From: Clostridiaceae bacterium
Lineage (GTDB): Bacteria; Bacillota; Clostridia; Saccharofermentanales; DTU023
Assembly (NCBI GenBank): GCA_012841145.1
Contig: DUVH01000036.1
Coordinates: 1 to 46,246 of the forward strand
DNA length: 46,246 nt
Reading direction: 5' to 3'
The position numbers were made by a program, and so were the translations under genes. Positions within the stretch are counted from its first letter, which is position 1. Every line of letters starts with the position of its first letter. The notes under the pieces are model-generated. The model was not told where the DNA came from. It ran no database searches and worked only from the letters and a program-made list of their open reading frames with translations. Of the stretch, positions 1 to 8,220 are shown piece after piece.

Positions 1-1082
1 GAAAAATCGGATGTCCCTTTGCCTGTCGCCACGAAATAGAGGTATTCGTCGGCTCCCGGCCACGTCCGTGCCGTAGCCGGCCAAAGCACCGCCTCGATGG
101 CAACCGTTCCGGGTGAATTGATGGGTCCGGGAGGCAGTCCGCTGTGGCTATAAGTATTGTACGCGTTATTGCTATACTTCCTCAGATCGTCGTTTTGAAC
201 CCACAAGACAGGCTTCAGCCCGTCTTCCGTTCGAAGATAATTGACCGTCGCGCACGATTGAAGCATCATCTCGCGGTCAATACGATTCTGAAAGACTTTG
301 GCGATTTTCGGCATTTCTACGAGGTTGCCCTCGACCTGAACAATGGACGCGAGCGTCATGACTTCGTCGAGCGTCATGCCGAGCCTTTCCGCTCTTTCAT
401 AGTATCCGCCCAATCGCAAATGGCGTTCCGTATTATTGAGGATCATTCGCAATATTTGCTGTTCCGTCGCATTGATGTCGAATTGATAAGTGTCGGGCCA
501 GAGATAGCCCTGCAACAGCCATTCGCGTCCCGGTTTCGATTCAATTTGAGGAACGAACGAATAATCGGTAAAGAGATATGGGCGACGAACCATGGCGTCG
601 AGAAGATCAGGATTGAAACGCATTCCGGCATCGAGCATCTTCTTTTTCATCTGGTTGTACGTCATACCCTCAATAAACGTGATCGTTACGGGATCAGGCT
701 CGTTCGTCAACACGACCATGATCTCGTCATAACTCATGTCGGGAAGAAGGTAATGCGTGCCGTAGCGATACTGTCCGTCAAACCCGTTAAACTTCGAAAG
801 GATCTCGAAAGCGAGCGTATTCTCAATGAGGCCCTCGTCTTTGAGCATCTCCGCGATATCTTCCGTATCGAATTGTTGTCTGACGTAGACTTCAACGGCG
901 CCGGGTGTGTCCTTGTTGTATGGCGCGGAACCATGTTCGTCGAATTGCCTTTTAAGGCTCTCTAATCGCTCATCCTGATTGCGTACATACCGATAACCGA
1001 AATTGAACCCGATAAGAGCGCCGGCCATAATGACGACGATCACGAGCAAAACAAATACCGGTTTTGACAGACGACGGGGCAT
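1..1082 (-). CDS. mltG: Endolytic murein transglycosylase MltG (partial, C-terminus beyond window)
   Basis: MltG (YceG family) is a membrane-anchored lytic transglycosylase that cuts nascent peptidoglycan strands near the membrane and so sets glycan chain length. The reading frame is open to the left window edge, so the C-terminus is missing. Residues about 8-29 form one membrane segment after a short basic N-terminus. The catalytic block reads ASIVQVEG, followed by a QSCATVNY motif and, later, a YNTYSHSGLPPGPI motif. The Glu of QVEG aligns with the catalytic Glu218 of the E. coli enzyme (ASIIEKE). The ATG at 1082 is preceded by a TAGGAG ribosome site. It lies 98 bases downstream of der. Family assignment is secure; the start is well supported. 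Confidence 0.93.
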   Translation of the reverse strand, partial: MPRRLSKPVFVLLVIVVIMAGALIGFNFGYRYVRNQDERLESLKRQFDEHGSAPYNKDTPGAVEVYVRQQFDTEDIAEMLKDEGLIENTLAFEILSKFNGFDGQYRYGTHYLLPDMSYDEIMVVLTNEPDPVTITFIEGMTYNQMKKKMLDAGMRFNPDLLDAMVRRPYLFTDYSFVPQIESKPGREWLLQGYLWPDTYQFDINATEQQILRMILNNTERHLRLGGYYERAERLGMTLDEVMTLASIVQVEGNLVEMPKIAKVFQNRIDREMMLQSCATVNYLRTEDGLKPVLWVQNDDLRKYSNNAYNTYSHSGLPPGPINSPGTVAIEAVLWPATARTWPGADEYLYFVATGKGTSDF

Positions 1083-1116
1083 GGGACTCCTAACTCAATT
1101 TGTACTGCATGTCGCC

Positions 1117-1125
1117 ATTTTACCA
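1117..1125 (-). promoter_or_regulatory. Possible extended -10 promoter for mltG
   Basis: On the minus strand this reads TGGTAAAAT, an extended -10 element (TGn plus a TATAAT-like hexamer), about 35 bases before the mltG start. No convincing -35 box is visible 17 bases upstream. Weak call. Confidence 0.25.
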
Positions 1126-1180
1126 CTTCGATTCAATGACTTCTATGGCACGGCGTTTCAGGGTTGCGGGGACGTCATCT

Positions 1181-2536
1181 CTAATGCGCGTCCTCAGGTG
1201 TGATACGCGAGGACGATTCATCACGGGCGGCTTTCCCCTTGAAGACGAAGACGATCGGCGTGCCGAAGAAATCAAAGTTCTCACGGAGCCTGTTCTCAAG
1301 ATAGCGCTCGTATGAAAAATGCAGCAGTCTCCTGTCGTTCACGAAAAAGATAAACGTAGGCGGCGCGACGGAACCTTGCGTCACATAGTAAATGCGCAGC
1401 TGTCTGCCCTTCTTTTGAGGCGCGGGGTGCTGAACGATCGATTCGGCGATAACCTCGTTCAGAACGCTCGTCGCCACTCTTCGCGTCGACGCTTCATAGA
1501 CACGCAAAATGGTTGGCCACAGGCGATGGAGATTCAGTCCCGTCTTCACAGAGACGAACAGGATCGGCACATAAGACATGAAATCGAAGCGCAGGCGCAA
1601 TTCTCGCTCAAACTCGGGAATCGTCGTCTTCCCTTCCATGAGATCCCATTTATTGACGAGGATGATCGACGCCTTGCCGTTGTTATGCGCAAGGCCGGCG
1701 ATCTTTGTATCCTGTTCCGCGACGCCTTCTGCCGCGTCAATCATAATGAGAGAAACGTCAGCTTTATTGACACTTTGCCGTGAGCGCAAGCCGCTTACGA
1801 ACTCAATGCGGTCGTCGACACGCGACTTGCGGCGAAGCCCTGCCGTATCGTAAATCAAAAAACGTCCGTGCTCGTTCTCAAAAAAACTGTCGATGGCATC
1901 GCGCGTCGTGCCGGGTATGTCGGAGACGATGCTGCGCTCCTCGCCGACGAGCAAATTGCAGAGCGACGACTTACCGACGTTGGGACGGCCGACGACGGCA
2001 AGGGAGATGTAATCGTGCACCTCCTCTTTAACAGTCAGCGCCTCCATGGGGGCTGTCACGGCATCAAGCAACTCCGTTAAGCCGAGTTTGTGCGATGCGG
2101 AAATAGCGAAAATCTCAGGGAACCCGAGCTCATAGTACGCGTAAAATTCGAGCGGGTCGTCGCCCGGTCTGTCGGATTTATTGACGGCGACGACGACGGG
2201 TTTTCCGCTCCTCCTCAACATTTCGGCGATGTTGTGTTCGATATCGGAAATGCCGGCGTCAAGCGCACAGAGAAAGCAGATGACATCCGCCATCTCGATC
2301 GCCGCGTCTACCTGGTTGTGTATGAGGCGCTGCATGCTGTCATCGGCAAAATCGATTCCGCCCGTATCGATGACGGCAAATGTCGTACCGTTCCAATCCG
2401 CTTCGCCCATGACGCGGTCACGAGTCACGCCGGGCTCGGGACCGACGATGGCGTCGCGCCGTCCCGTCAGAGCGTTGAACAGCGTAGATTTTCCAACGTT
2501 GGGACGCCCTACGATAGCTAATACCGGCATACTCAT
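1181..2536 (-). CDS. der: Ribosome biogenesis GTPase Der (EngA)
   Basis: Der is an essential GTPase with two tandem G domains that acts in maturation of the 50S ribosomal subunit. The 451-residue length is typical. The first Walker A is GRPNVGKST near residue 11 and the second is GRPNVGKSS near residue 182; each G domain has its DxxG (DTGG, DTAG) and NKxD motifs. The C-terminal roughly 100 residues match the KH-like domain that ends the family. The ATG at 2536 follows a GAGG site at about 7 bases. It lies downstream of rpmF, so two ribosome-related genes are adjacent. Confidence 0.97.
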   Translation of the reverse strand: MSMPVLAIVGRPNVGKSTLFNALTGRRDAIVGPEPGVTRDRVMGEADWNGTTFAVIDTGGIDFADDSMQRLIHNQVDAAIEMADVICFLCALDAGISDIEHNIAEMLRRSGKPVVVAVNKSDRPGDDPLEFYAYYELGFPEIFAISASHKLGLTELLDAVTAPMEALTVKEEVHDYISLAVVGRPNVGKSSLCNLLVGEERSIVSDIPGTTRDAIDSFFENEHGRFLIYDTAGLRRKSRVDDRIEFVSGLRSRQSVNKADVSLIMIDAAEGVAEQDTKIAGLAHNNGKASIILVNKWDLMEGKTTIPEFERELRLRFDFMSYVPILFVSVKTGLNLHRLWPTILRVYEASTRRVATSVLNEVIAESIVQHPAPQKKGRQLRIYYVTQGSVAPPTFIFFVNDRRLLHFSYERYLENRLRENFDFFGTPIVFVFKGKAARDESSSRITPEDAH

Positions 2537-2618
2537 AACCTTCCCTCACTTTCCTTCGGGCGAACAAAAAGCAACGTGCCTGCGGCGCGCTGCTCCTTCG
2601 TCCACGCTACACGTTCAG

Positions 2619-2804
2619 TTATTTTTCGTCGTCGACGGACACGACTTCGCGCCCGTTATAGTACCCGCATGACTTACAAACGATGTGCGGCATTCTCAAC
2701 GCGTTGCACTGCGGACAACGCGATAGATTAACGGGATTAAGCTTCCAGTTCGCGCGATGTGTCCGCGATCTCTTTTTCGACCATTTTCTCTTCGGAACAG
2801 CCAT
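2619..2804 (-). CDS. rpmF: 50S ribosomal protein L32
   Basis: L32 is a small protein of the large ribosomal subunit. The 61-residue product begins MAVPKRKWSKKRSRTHRA, as is standard for the family, and keeps a zinc-ribbon pair CPQC (about residues 34-37) and CKSC (about 47-50). This is therefore the zinc-binding (C+) form. A strong GGGGGAGG ribosome site sits 8 bases before the ATG. In many Firmicutes a DUF177 (YceD) gene precedes rpmF; here the upstream gene is DUF1934 and no yceD is seen. A dedicated promoter at 2901-2929 precedes it. Confidence 0.97.
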   Translation of the reverse strand: MAVPKRKWSKKRSRTHRANWKLNPVNLSRCPQCNALRMPHIVCKSCGYYNGREVVSVDDEK

Positions 2805-2900
2805 TCTATGTACACCTCCCCCGAGTTAAGTATTTACATGTCCGCCTCAGCCGAGACAGCGTTTTTTAAGTATATTGGCGCCGGTCAAGACGCCTTATGT

Positions 2901-2929
2901 ATTATCCTTCACCTTTGCCAAACTGTCAA
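2901..2929 (-). promoter_or_regulatory. Promoter for rpmF-der
   Basis: The minus strand carries TTGACA, a 17-base spacer and GATAAT, a near-consensus housekeeping sigma promoter. It lies in the 146-base gap after the DUF1934 gene and about 100 bases before the rpmF start, so rpmF-der-mltG probably has its own transcript start. Confidence 0.6.
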
Positions 2930-2950
2930 ACGTCGAATTCCGGCAATCCG

Positions 2951-3415
2951 TTACGGCATCGCGTTTTTGTCGGGCAGGACCTCTAAGTGGAGCTTTGTGC
3001 TCATCGCGTGACGATTATTGAGCCCGAGCGAATAACCGAGTTCGATGTTGCCGCCATCTTCCGTCATCTCGCCGCGCACCTCGTGCGTCAGGACGGAGAA
3101 CTTCATCATGCCGTACGGCGTATGGCGCTGTTCAACGCGTTGGTCGCCCTTAACAAACTCGATCTCCATGTCGACATCGCCCATCCGTTTCAAAACGACG
3201 CGGCCATCGGGGAATAGACTAAGACGCGTTCTGACGACAGGCATCCCCGTCGCATCGCTCTCATCGTACGTGACATTCCAGACATTTTCACGCTCGCGAT
3301 AGGAAAACTGTCCATGCGTCATAAGCCGGACAGGTTCATACTGTTCACCGTCCGCCCACTGACTGCTCGTCAAGTTGATGATCGCTTCGCGGTCTATGTC
3401 CGCTGCGGAAAGCAC
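2951..3415 (-). CDS. DUF1934 family beta-barrel protein (YwiB-like)
   Basis: The 154-residue protein matches DUF1934, a small lipocalin-like beta-barrel family of Firmicutes whose function is not established. Visible family features are the alternating strand pattern, the YDES...GMPVVRTRLSL segment, a KRMGDVDMEIEF strand and the TPYGMMKFSVLTHEV block. The start chosen is GTG at 3415, one base after the murI stop codon. Its ribosome site (GGAGGG) lies inside the last murI codons, which suggests translational coupling. A longer frame is open upstream within murI but has no family similarity. It could act in the envelope, as its neighbour murI does, but that is a guess. Confidence 0.85.
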   Translation of the reverse strand: MLSAADIDREAIINLTSSQWADGEQYEPVRLMTHGQFSYRERENVWNVTYDESDATGMPVVRTRLSLFPDGRVVLKRMGDVDMEIEFVKGDQRVEQRHTPYGMMKFSVLTHEVRGEMTEDGGNIELGYSLGLNNRHAMSTKLHLEVLPDKNAMP

Positions 3416-3416
3416 T

Positions 3417-4328
3417 CTATCCCTCCTCGTCTTCGCACATCTCCAAGTCCACATGATGTACGAATTCAATCGACATGTCAAGAAATCGCTCAGCCTGACG
3501 CCTAAACGTATCGCCTGTGTCACTGCAGTAGAAAACCGTTCCGGCAGAATCCGAATCATCTTCGCTACTACCGGACGGAGCATTCCATCCGTGCTCGTCC
3601 AAAATCGCTCGCACTTCACTGACGACGGCGGGCGCACAGTCGGTCAGGATCGTCCCTTCCGGAAGCGTCCTGGCGATCGGCTCCTTCAACAGGGGAAAAT
3701 GAGTACATCCGAGGATGACAACGTCGGGATTGAACGATTTCATTGAACGCAGGTAGTACTCGGCTATTTCATCGGGCACATCCCCCTTCCACCAGCCTTC
3801 CTCGACGAGCGGAACGAAAAGCGGACAAGCCTGCTGTCGGATATCGGGTCGTTTCAGACCCCTTTCACGTACGAGTTCATGAATCTTGTTGACGTAGACT
3901 TCGCTCGTAACCGTCGTGTCCGTTCCCAGAATGCCGATGCGGACATCTTTATCGTGTTGTTTGGAAAGGATCTCACAGGCCATCTTCGCCCCGCATCCTA
4001 CGACTTCGATCACCGGGACGGGGTATGCGCGGCGCTTGACATCGTCTCCTGCAACGGCGCTCGCCGTATTGCAGGCGATGACGATCATCTTGACGCCTTT
4101 ACGCAGAAGAAAATCGGTGATCTGTATGGCGTAGCGTCGCACCGTATCGGCCGCCTTGGATCCGTAAGGCGAACGACCGAGATCACCGACATAGATAAAA
4201 GACTCTGCGGGAAACGCGTCACGAAGCATTTTCAGAACCGTTAAGCCGCCGATACCTGAATCGAAGATCCCGATCGGCCGCGTCGCCATGTCGCGTGTGC
4301 GTTGATCCCGCTCGTCCATCTGTCGCAT
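3417..4328 (-). CDS. murI: Glutamate racemase MurI
   Basis: MurI converts L-glutamate to D-glutamate for the peptidoglycan stem peptide, in the cytoplasm and without a cofactor. The two catalytic cysteines are present in VIACNTASA and LGCTHFPLL. The N-terminal GIFDSGIGGLTV motif carries the first active-site Asp and Ser. The frame stays open upstream into proS, but that part is the proS overlap. The ATG at 4328 (MRQMDERD) leaves a 40-base gap after proS; ATGs at 4319 and 4289 are alternatives, the last starting right at the conserved core. The C-terminus has an acidic tail. The gene is coupled to the following DUF1934 gene. Confidence 0.94.
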   Translation of the reverse strand: MRQMDERDQRTRDMATRPIGIFDSGIGGLTVLKMLRDAFPAESFIYVGDLGRSPYGSKAADTVRRYAIQITDFLLRKGVKMIVIACNTASAVAGDDVKRRAYPVPVIEVVGCGAKMACEILSKQHDKDVRIGILGTDTTVTSEVYVNKIHELVRERGLKRPDIRQQACPLFVPLVEEGWWKGDVPDEIAEYYLRSMKSFNPDVVILGCTHFPLLKEPIARTLPEGTILTDCAPAVVSEVRAILDEHGWNAPSGSSEDDSDSAGTVFYCSDTGDTFRRQAERFLDMSIEFVHHVDLEMCEDEEG

Positions 4329-4368
4329 ACTCTTTGCCCGATACGGTATGTCGGGCGGCCGGACGCCT

Positions 4369-5808
4369 TTAATACGCTTTGCCCCAGAAAACGGAGTGCT
4401 GTGCTCTTTCACCGCACACGACACAGACACTTCCGTCCGTGTCACCGTCTTCTTCAAGGCAGCGCGAAGTCGCCGTCGTCAATTCTTTTATTTTCGCTTC
4501 GCAGTCGGCTGAACCGCACCAAGCGGCGCGGATAAAGCCGGGATTCTCTTCCATCGTCTTGACGAAATCCTCGAGATTATCGACGTCGTAGATGCGTTCC
4601 TTCATGAATGTCTCGGCGCGACCGAGCATGCGTGCGTGAAGAGCTTCTAAGAGAACAGGGATCTCTTTTGCGACATCCTCAAGCGGGACAATCGTCTTCT
4701 CGCGGTTGTCGCGAGACATGGCGACACACTGATTGTTCGCGATGTCGCGCGGTCCGATCTCGAGACGGATCGGGACGCCTTTCATCTCGTACTCCGAGAA
4801 CTTCCAGCCCGGCATCCTGTCGCTGTCATCGAGAAACACGCGCAGTCCGGCGGCCTTCAACGAATCTTTCAGCTTCATCGCTTCTTCCAGGACGCCTTCC
4901 TTATGAGTTGCGATCGGGATAATGACGACTTGAATCGGAGCGACGGCGGGCGGCAGCACAAGACCTTCATCGTCGCCGTGTACCATGATTAGACCGCCGA
5001 TCGAGCGCGAGGAGACTCCCCATGACGTCTGGTGAATATGGCGCAGCTGATTATCCTTATCGGTGTACTGGATGTTGAACGCCTTGGCGAAACCGTCGCC
5101 GAGGTAGTGCGACGTCCCCGACTGCAACGCTTTGCCGTCATGCATCATCGCCTCGACCGTGTACGTCTTGACGGCGCCGGCAAATTTCTCGGATTCGCTC
5201 TTGAGACCTCTCAGAACGGGAATCGCAAGCGCCTCGCGGTAAAACTCCTCGTAAACGTCGAGCATCAGGAGCGTCTCCTCCATCGCATCCTCTTCCGTCG
5301 CGTGCGCCGTGTGCCCCTCCTGCCAGAAGAACTCGCGCGTGCGCAGGAACGGACGCGTCGTCTTTTCCCATCGGACGACGGAGACCCACTGGTTGTAAAG
5401 CTTCGGCAAGTCACGCCAGCTTTGGATGATATCGGCGAAATGATCGCAGAAAAGGACTTCCGACGTAGGACGAACGCAGAGACGTTCCGTAAGCCGCTCA
5501 TCGCCGCCGTGCGTCACCCAGGCGACCTCCGGCGCGAAGCCTTCGACGTGGTCTTTCTCCTTCTGCAGCATGCTCTCGGGAATGAACAGCGGCATCATGA
5601 CGTTTTCGTGGCCCGTATCCTTAAAACGGCGATCGAGTTCCGCCGTGATCAACTCCCAGATCGCATATCCGTACGGGCGCAATATGATGCACCCGCGCAC
5701 ATTCGAATATGAGCAAAGCTCGGCTCCTAGACAAATGTCGGTATACCAGCGCGCGAAATCTTCATCGCGCGGCGTAATCGATTCAACAAATTTTTCAATT
5801 TTACTCAA
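4369..5808 (-). CDS. proS: Proline--tRNA ligase, archaeal/eukaryotic-like type without editing domain
   Basis: ProRS charges tRNA-Pro with proline using ATP. The 479-residue length and motifs ([54 protein letters not shown]) are those of the archaeal-type enzyme, which lacks the YbaK-like insertion of the E. coli type. A C-terminal domain with Cys pairs (CGSADC, CVVC) and a terminal Tyr fits the zinc-binding tail of that subtype. The start is TTG at 5808 with GGGAG 9 bases upstream; no better ATG exists near the conserved N-terminus. It follows ackA by 24 bases and probably shares its transcript. Confidence 0.96.
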   Translation of the reverse strand: MSKIEKFVESITPRDEDFARWYTDICLGAELCSYSNVRGCIILRPYGYAIWELITAELDRRFKDTGHENVMMPLFIPESMLQKEKDHVEGFAPEVAWVTHGGDERLTERLCVRPTSEVLFCDHFADIIQSWRDLPKLYNQWVSVVRWEKTTRPFLRTREFFWQEGHTAHATEEDAMEETLLMLDVYEEFYREALAIPVLRGLKSESEKFAGAVKTYTVEAMMHDGKALQSGTSHYLGDGFAKAFNIQYTDKDNQLRHIHQTSWGVSSRSIGGLIMVHGDDEGLVLPPAVAPIQVVIIPIATHKEGVLEEAMKLKDSLKAAGLRVFLDDSDRMPGWKFSEYEMKGVPIRLEIGPRDIANNQCVAMSRDNREKTIVPLEDVAKEIPVLLEALHARMLGRAETFMKERIYDVDNLEDFVKTMEENPGFIRAAWCGSADCEAKIKELTTATSRCLEEDGDTDGSVCVVCGERAQHSVFWGKAY

Positions 5809-5832
5809 GTTTCGTGTCTCCCAAAAAGATGA

Positions 5833-7035
5833 TCATGCGAGTCCAAGTACTTCTACCGTCTGAATGGCGATCGACAGCTCTTCATTCGTCGGAATGACAA
5901 AGACTTCGACGGATGAATCGTCAGCGCTAATCTTCACTTCCTTGCCATGCGTCGACGCATTGATCTCTTCGTCAATCTTCAGGCCGAGGAAATTGAGGTC
6001 GTCACAGACAACTTTACGTAAGGCAGCGTCATTTTCACCAATTCCTGCCGTAAAGACGATTGAATCGACACCACCGAGCGCCGCGATGTATGAACCGATG
6101 ATTCTGACAGCCTGATAGCAGAACATATCGAGAGCGAGTTTCGCGCGCTCGTTGCCTTTCGAGGCTGCGGCGTGCAGATCGCGGAAATCGGAGCTGACTC
6201 CGGAAACGCCCCGGACACCGCTCTCATTGTTCATGATGTAGTCGACATCTTTATTCTCGTCGCCTTCAAGTTTCGCAATAAAGGTCACGATGGCGGGATC
6301 GATGCTTCCGCAGCGCGTTCCCATCATGATGCCCTCAAGAGGCGTCAGACCCATCGACGTATCGACACACTTTCCGCCCTTGATCGCGGCGAACGAGGAG
6401 CCGTTTCCTAGATGGCAGGTGATGAGGCGATGCTCATCTCCGCCGCACTTTGTCATTTCTGCGGCCCGACGTGCGACGTAAGCGTGTGACGTTCCGTGGA
6501 AGCCGTAACGGCGCACGTTGTGCTCTTCGTAGTAACGGTACGGAAGTCCATACATGTATGCCTTCGGCGGCATCGTCTGATGGAACGCCGTATCGAAGAC
6601 GCCGACTTGCGGAATGCCCGGCATCAGCTTTTCACAGACCTCGACGCCGGTCAGGTTCGCCGGGTTGTGGAGCGGACTCCACGGGAAACACTTGCGGACG
6701 GCATCTTTGCTCGATTGCGTCATCACCGTGGGCTTCGAAAAGTAAGGCCCTCCGTGGACGATACGGTGACCGACGGCCGCGATGTCTTCGAGACTCTCGA
6801 GGATGGCGGCTTCGGGATCGAGCAGCGTGTCGATCATCGTGCGTACGGCATCGCTGTGCGATTCAAATGAGCGCCCCTCATTGATATCGCGACCCGAAGC
6901 GTCTTCGTGCTTGAAGTTCGAGTTCGGAATCCCGATTCTCTCACAGAGACCTTTGGCGATGACCGTCTTTTCTTCATAGTTGAACAACTGGTACTTGAGC
7001 GATGAACTGCCTGAGTTGATTACGAGAATTTTCAT
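5833..7035 (-). CDS. ackA: Acetate kinase
   Basis: AckA transfers phosphate from acetyl phosphate to ADP, giving acetate and ATP, the energy-yielding end of acetate fermentation. The 400-residue protein has the ASKHA-fold signatures: NSGSSSLKYQ at the N-terminus, GHRIVHGG, the YGFHGTSHAY block with its catalytic His and the CHLGNGSS phosphate loop. Near the C-terminus it keeps FTAGIGEN. The ATG at 7035 has a CAGGAG ribosome site; 14 further codons upstream are in frame but lack a site. It sits 81 bases downstream of pta, with a hairpin between them. Confidence 0.98.
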   Translation of the reverse strand: MKILVINSGSSSLKYQLFNYEEKTVIAKGLCERIGIPNSNFKHEDASGRDINEGRSFESHSDAVRTMIDTLLDPEAAILESLEDIAAVGHRIVHGGPYFSKPTVMTQSSKDAVRKCFPWSPLHNPANLTGVEVCEKLMPGIPQVGVFDTAFHQTMPPKAYMYGLPYRYYEEHNVRRYGFHGTSHAYVARRAAEMTKCGGDEHRLITCHLGNGSSFAAIKGGKCVDTSMGLTPLEGIMMGTRCGSIDPAIVTFIAKLEGDENKDVDYIMNNESGVRGVSGVSSDFRDLHAAASKGNERAKLALDMFCYQAVRIIGSYIAALGGVDSIVFTAGIGENDAALRKVVCDDLNFLGLKIDEEINASTHGKEVKISADDSSVEVFVIPTNEELSIAIQTVEVLGLA

Positions 7036-7098
7036 GATGGCTCCTGTCTTTAACTTTCTATTATTTATTGTTTGCACTTTAATACAGTTTATTTTCCT

Positions 7099-7121
7099 CG
7101 TAAAGGACGAACGCCTTTACG
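7099..7121 (-). promoter_or_regulatory. Intercistronic hairpin overlapping the pta stop codon
   Basis: An 8-bp perfect inverted repeat (CGTAAAGG / CCTTTACG) with a 7-base loop spans the end of pta. The pta stop codon TAA lies inside the stem. No T-tract follows on the minus strand, so it is not a classical terminator. It may be an mRNA processing or stability element that sets the pta to ackA ratio (inference). Confidence 0.4.
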
Positions 7122-8112
7122 CTTCTTCCATCGCCTGAAGACACGTCAGCGCGATAACGCCGATGATGTCGGACGTCTCACAGCCGCGCGACAAGTCATT
7201 GACAGGCTTGCCGATTCCCTGCAGCATCGGGCCGTAAGCGTCAGCTCTTGCAAGGCGCTGTACGAGTTTATACCCGATATTGCCCGAGTTGAGATCGGGG
7301 AAAATCAGACAATTGGCTCGTCCGGCGACAACACTGTCGGGAGTTTTCATTTTCGCGACAGCCGGAACGAGCGCGGCGTCCGTCTGAAGCTCTCCGTCGA
7401 TCATGAGGTCGGGCGCTTTCTCCTTGGCGAGCCGCGTCGCTTCGGCAACCTTCTTCGGGCTATCCCCTTTAGCGCTCCCATGGCTCGAATAAGAGAGCAG
7501 CGCGACTCGTGCCTCCTTTCCCGTCAATGTCTGCCATGTACGTGCAGATGCGATAGCGATATCGGACAACTCTTCGGCCGAAGGGTCGAGATTGAGAGCG
7601 CAATCGGACATCAACAACAGATTCTCCTCACCATTGGCACTCCCCGGGATGACCATAAGGAAAAAGGCCGAAACGAGCTTCGTGCCGGGCTTCGTACGGA
7701 GAATCTGCAAGGCCGGCCTCAACGTATCGGCAGTCGTATTGACGGCGCCCGCTACGAGACCGTCCGCCATACCGAGTTTGACGAGCATAATCCCGAAAGG
7801 CGTCGGTTGAAGCATCGTCGCTTTCGCCAGTTCTTCTGTCATGCCCTTCTGCTTGCGCATCTCGTAATACGTGTCCGCCATTTCGTCAAAGCGTTCGCAT
7901 TCACTCGGCGAAATAAAGGTAGCCTCGCCGAGGTCGACATCGGGAAACTTTGCCGTGACTTCGTCGCGATTTCCGATCAGAATAATATCGGCAATCCCCT
8001 CCGCCATAACGTACGCCGCGGCATCGATCACGCGTCTGTCGCCGCTTTCCGGCAACACGATCGTCTTGCGATTTGCACGTACTTTCGCTTTAACGTCAGC
8101 TACAAAACTCAT
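7117..8112 (-). CDS. pta: Phosphate acetyltransferase
   Basis: Pta interconverts acetyl-CoA plus phosphate with acetyl phosphate plus CoA. The 331-residue length is the short single-domain form found in Firmicutes, without the N-terminal regulatory domains of the enterobacterial enzyme. Family motifs include LPESGDRRVIDAA at the N-terminus, GLVAGAVNTTADTLRPALQ, LLMSDCALNLDP, LSYSSHGSAKG and FPDLNSGNIGYKL. A strong extended -10 promoter lies about 55 bases before the ATG. With ackA it forms the standard acetate-producing pair. Confidence 0.98.
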   Translation of the reverse strand: MSFVADVKAKVRANRKTIVLPESGDRRVIDAAAYVMAEGIADIILIGNRDEVTAKFPDVDLGEATFISPSECERFDEMADTYYEMRKQKGMTEELAKATMLQPTPFGIMLVKLGMADGLVAGAVNTTADTLRPALQILRTKPGTKLVSAFFLMVIPGSANGEENLLLMSDCALNLDPSAEELSDIAIASARTWQTLTGKEARVALLSYSSHGSAKGDSPKKVAEATRLAKEKAPDLMIDGELQTDAALVPAVAKMKTPDSVVAGRANCLIFPDLNSGNIGYKLVQRLARADAYGPMLQGIGKPVNDLSRGCETSDIIGVIALTCLQAMEEA

Positions 8113-8165
8113 GCACGATAACTCCCCTCTTAATTTCGAAAAATACGGATCATTTACCGCTTTGA

Positions 8166-8174
8166 ATTATAGCA
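8166..8174 (-). promoter_or_regulatory. Extended -10 promoter for pta-ackA
   Basis: On the minus strand this reads TGCTATAAT, a perfect extended -10 element, about 55 bases before the pta start. The -35 region is weak (GGGTTG at the expected spacing). It probably drives pta-ackA and perhaps proS-murI. Confidence 0.5.
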
Positions 8175-8220
8175 TACGGCAGAGGGAGCAACCCCGGGAC
8201 AACGGCCTCTTTACGGCTCT

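Noticed and set aside
1-400. MltG without its catalytic Glu, because ASIVQVEG has Gln where many have Glu
   Set aside because: Counting along the E. coli protein puts the catalytic Glu218 at the second Glu of the motif, which is kept here.
7072-8121. Long plus-strand frame opposite pta
   Set aside because: It is antisense to a clear pta gene, has no family similarity or ribosome site, and long antisense frames recur opposite many genes here because of codon bias.
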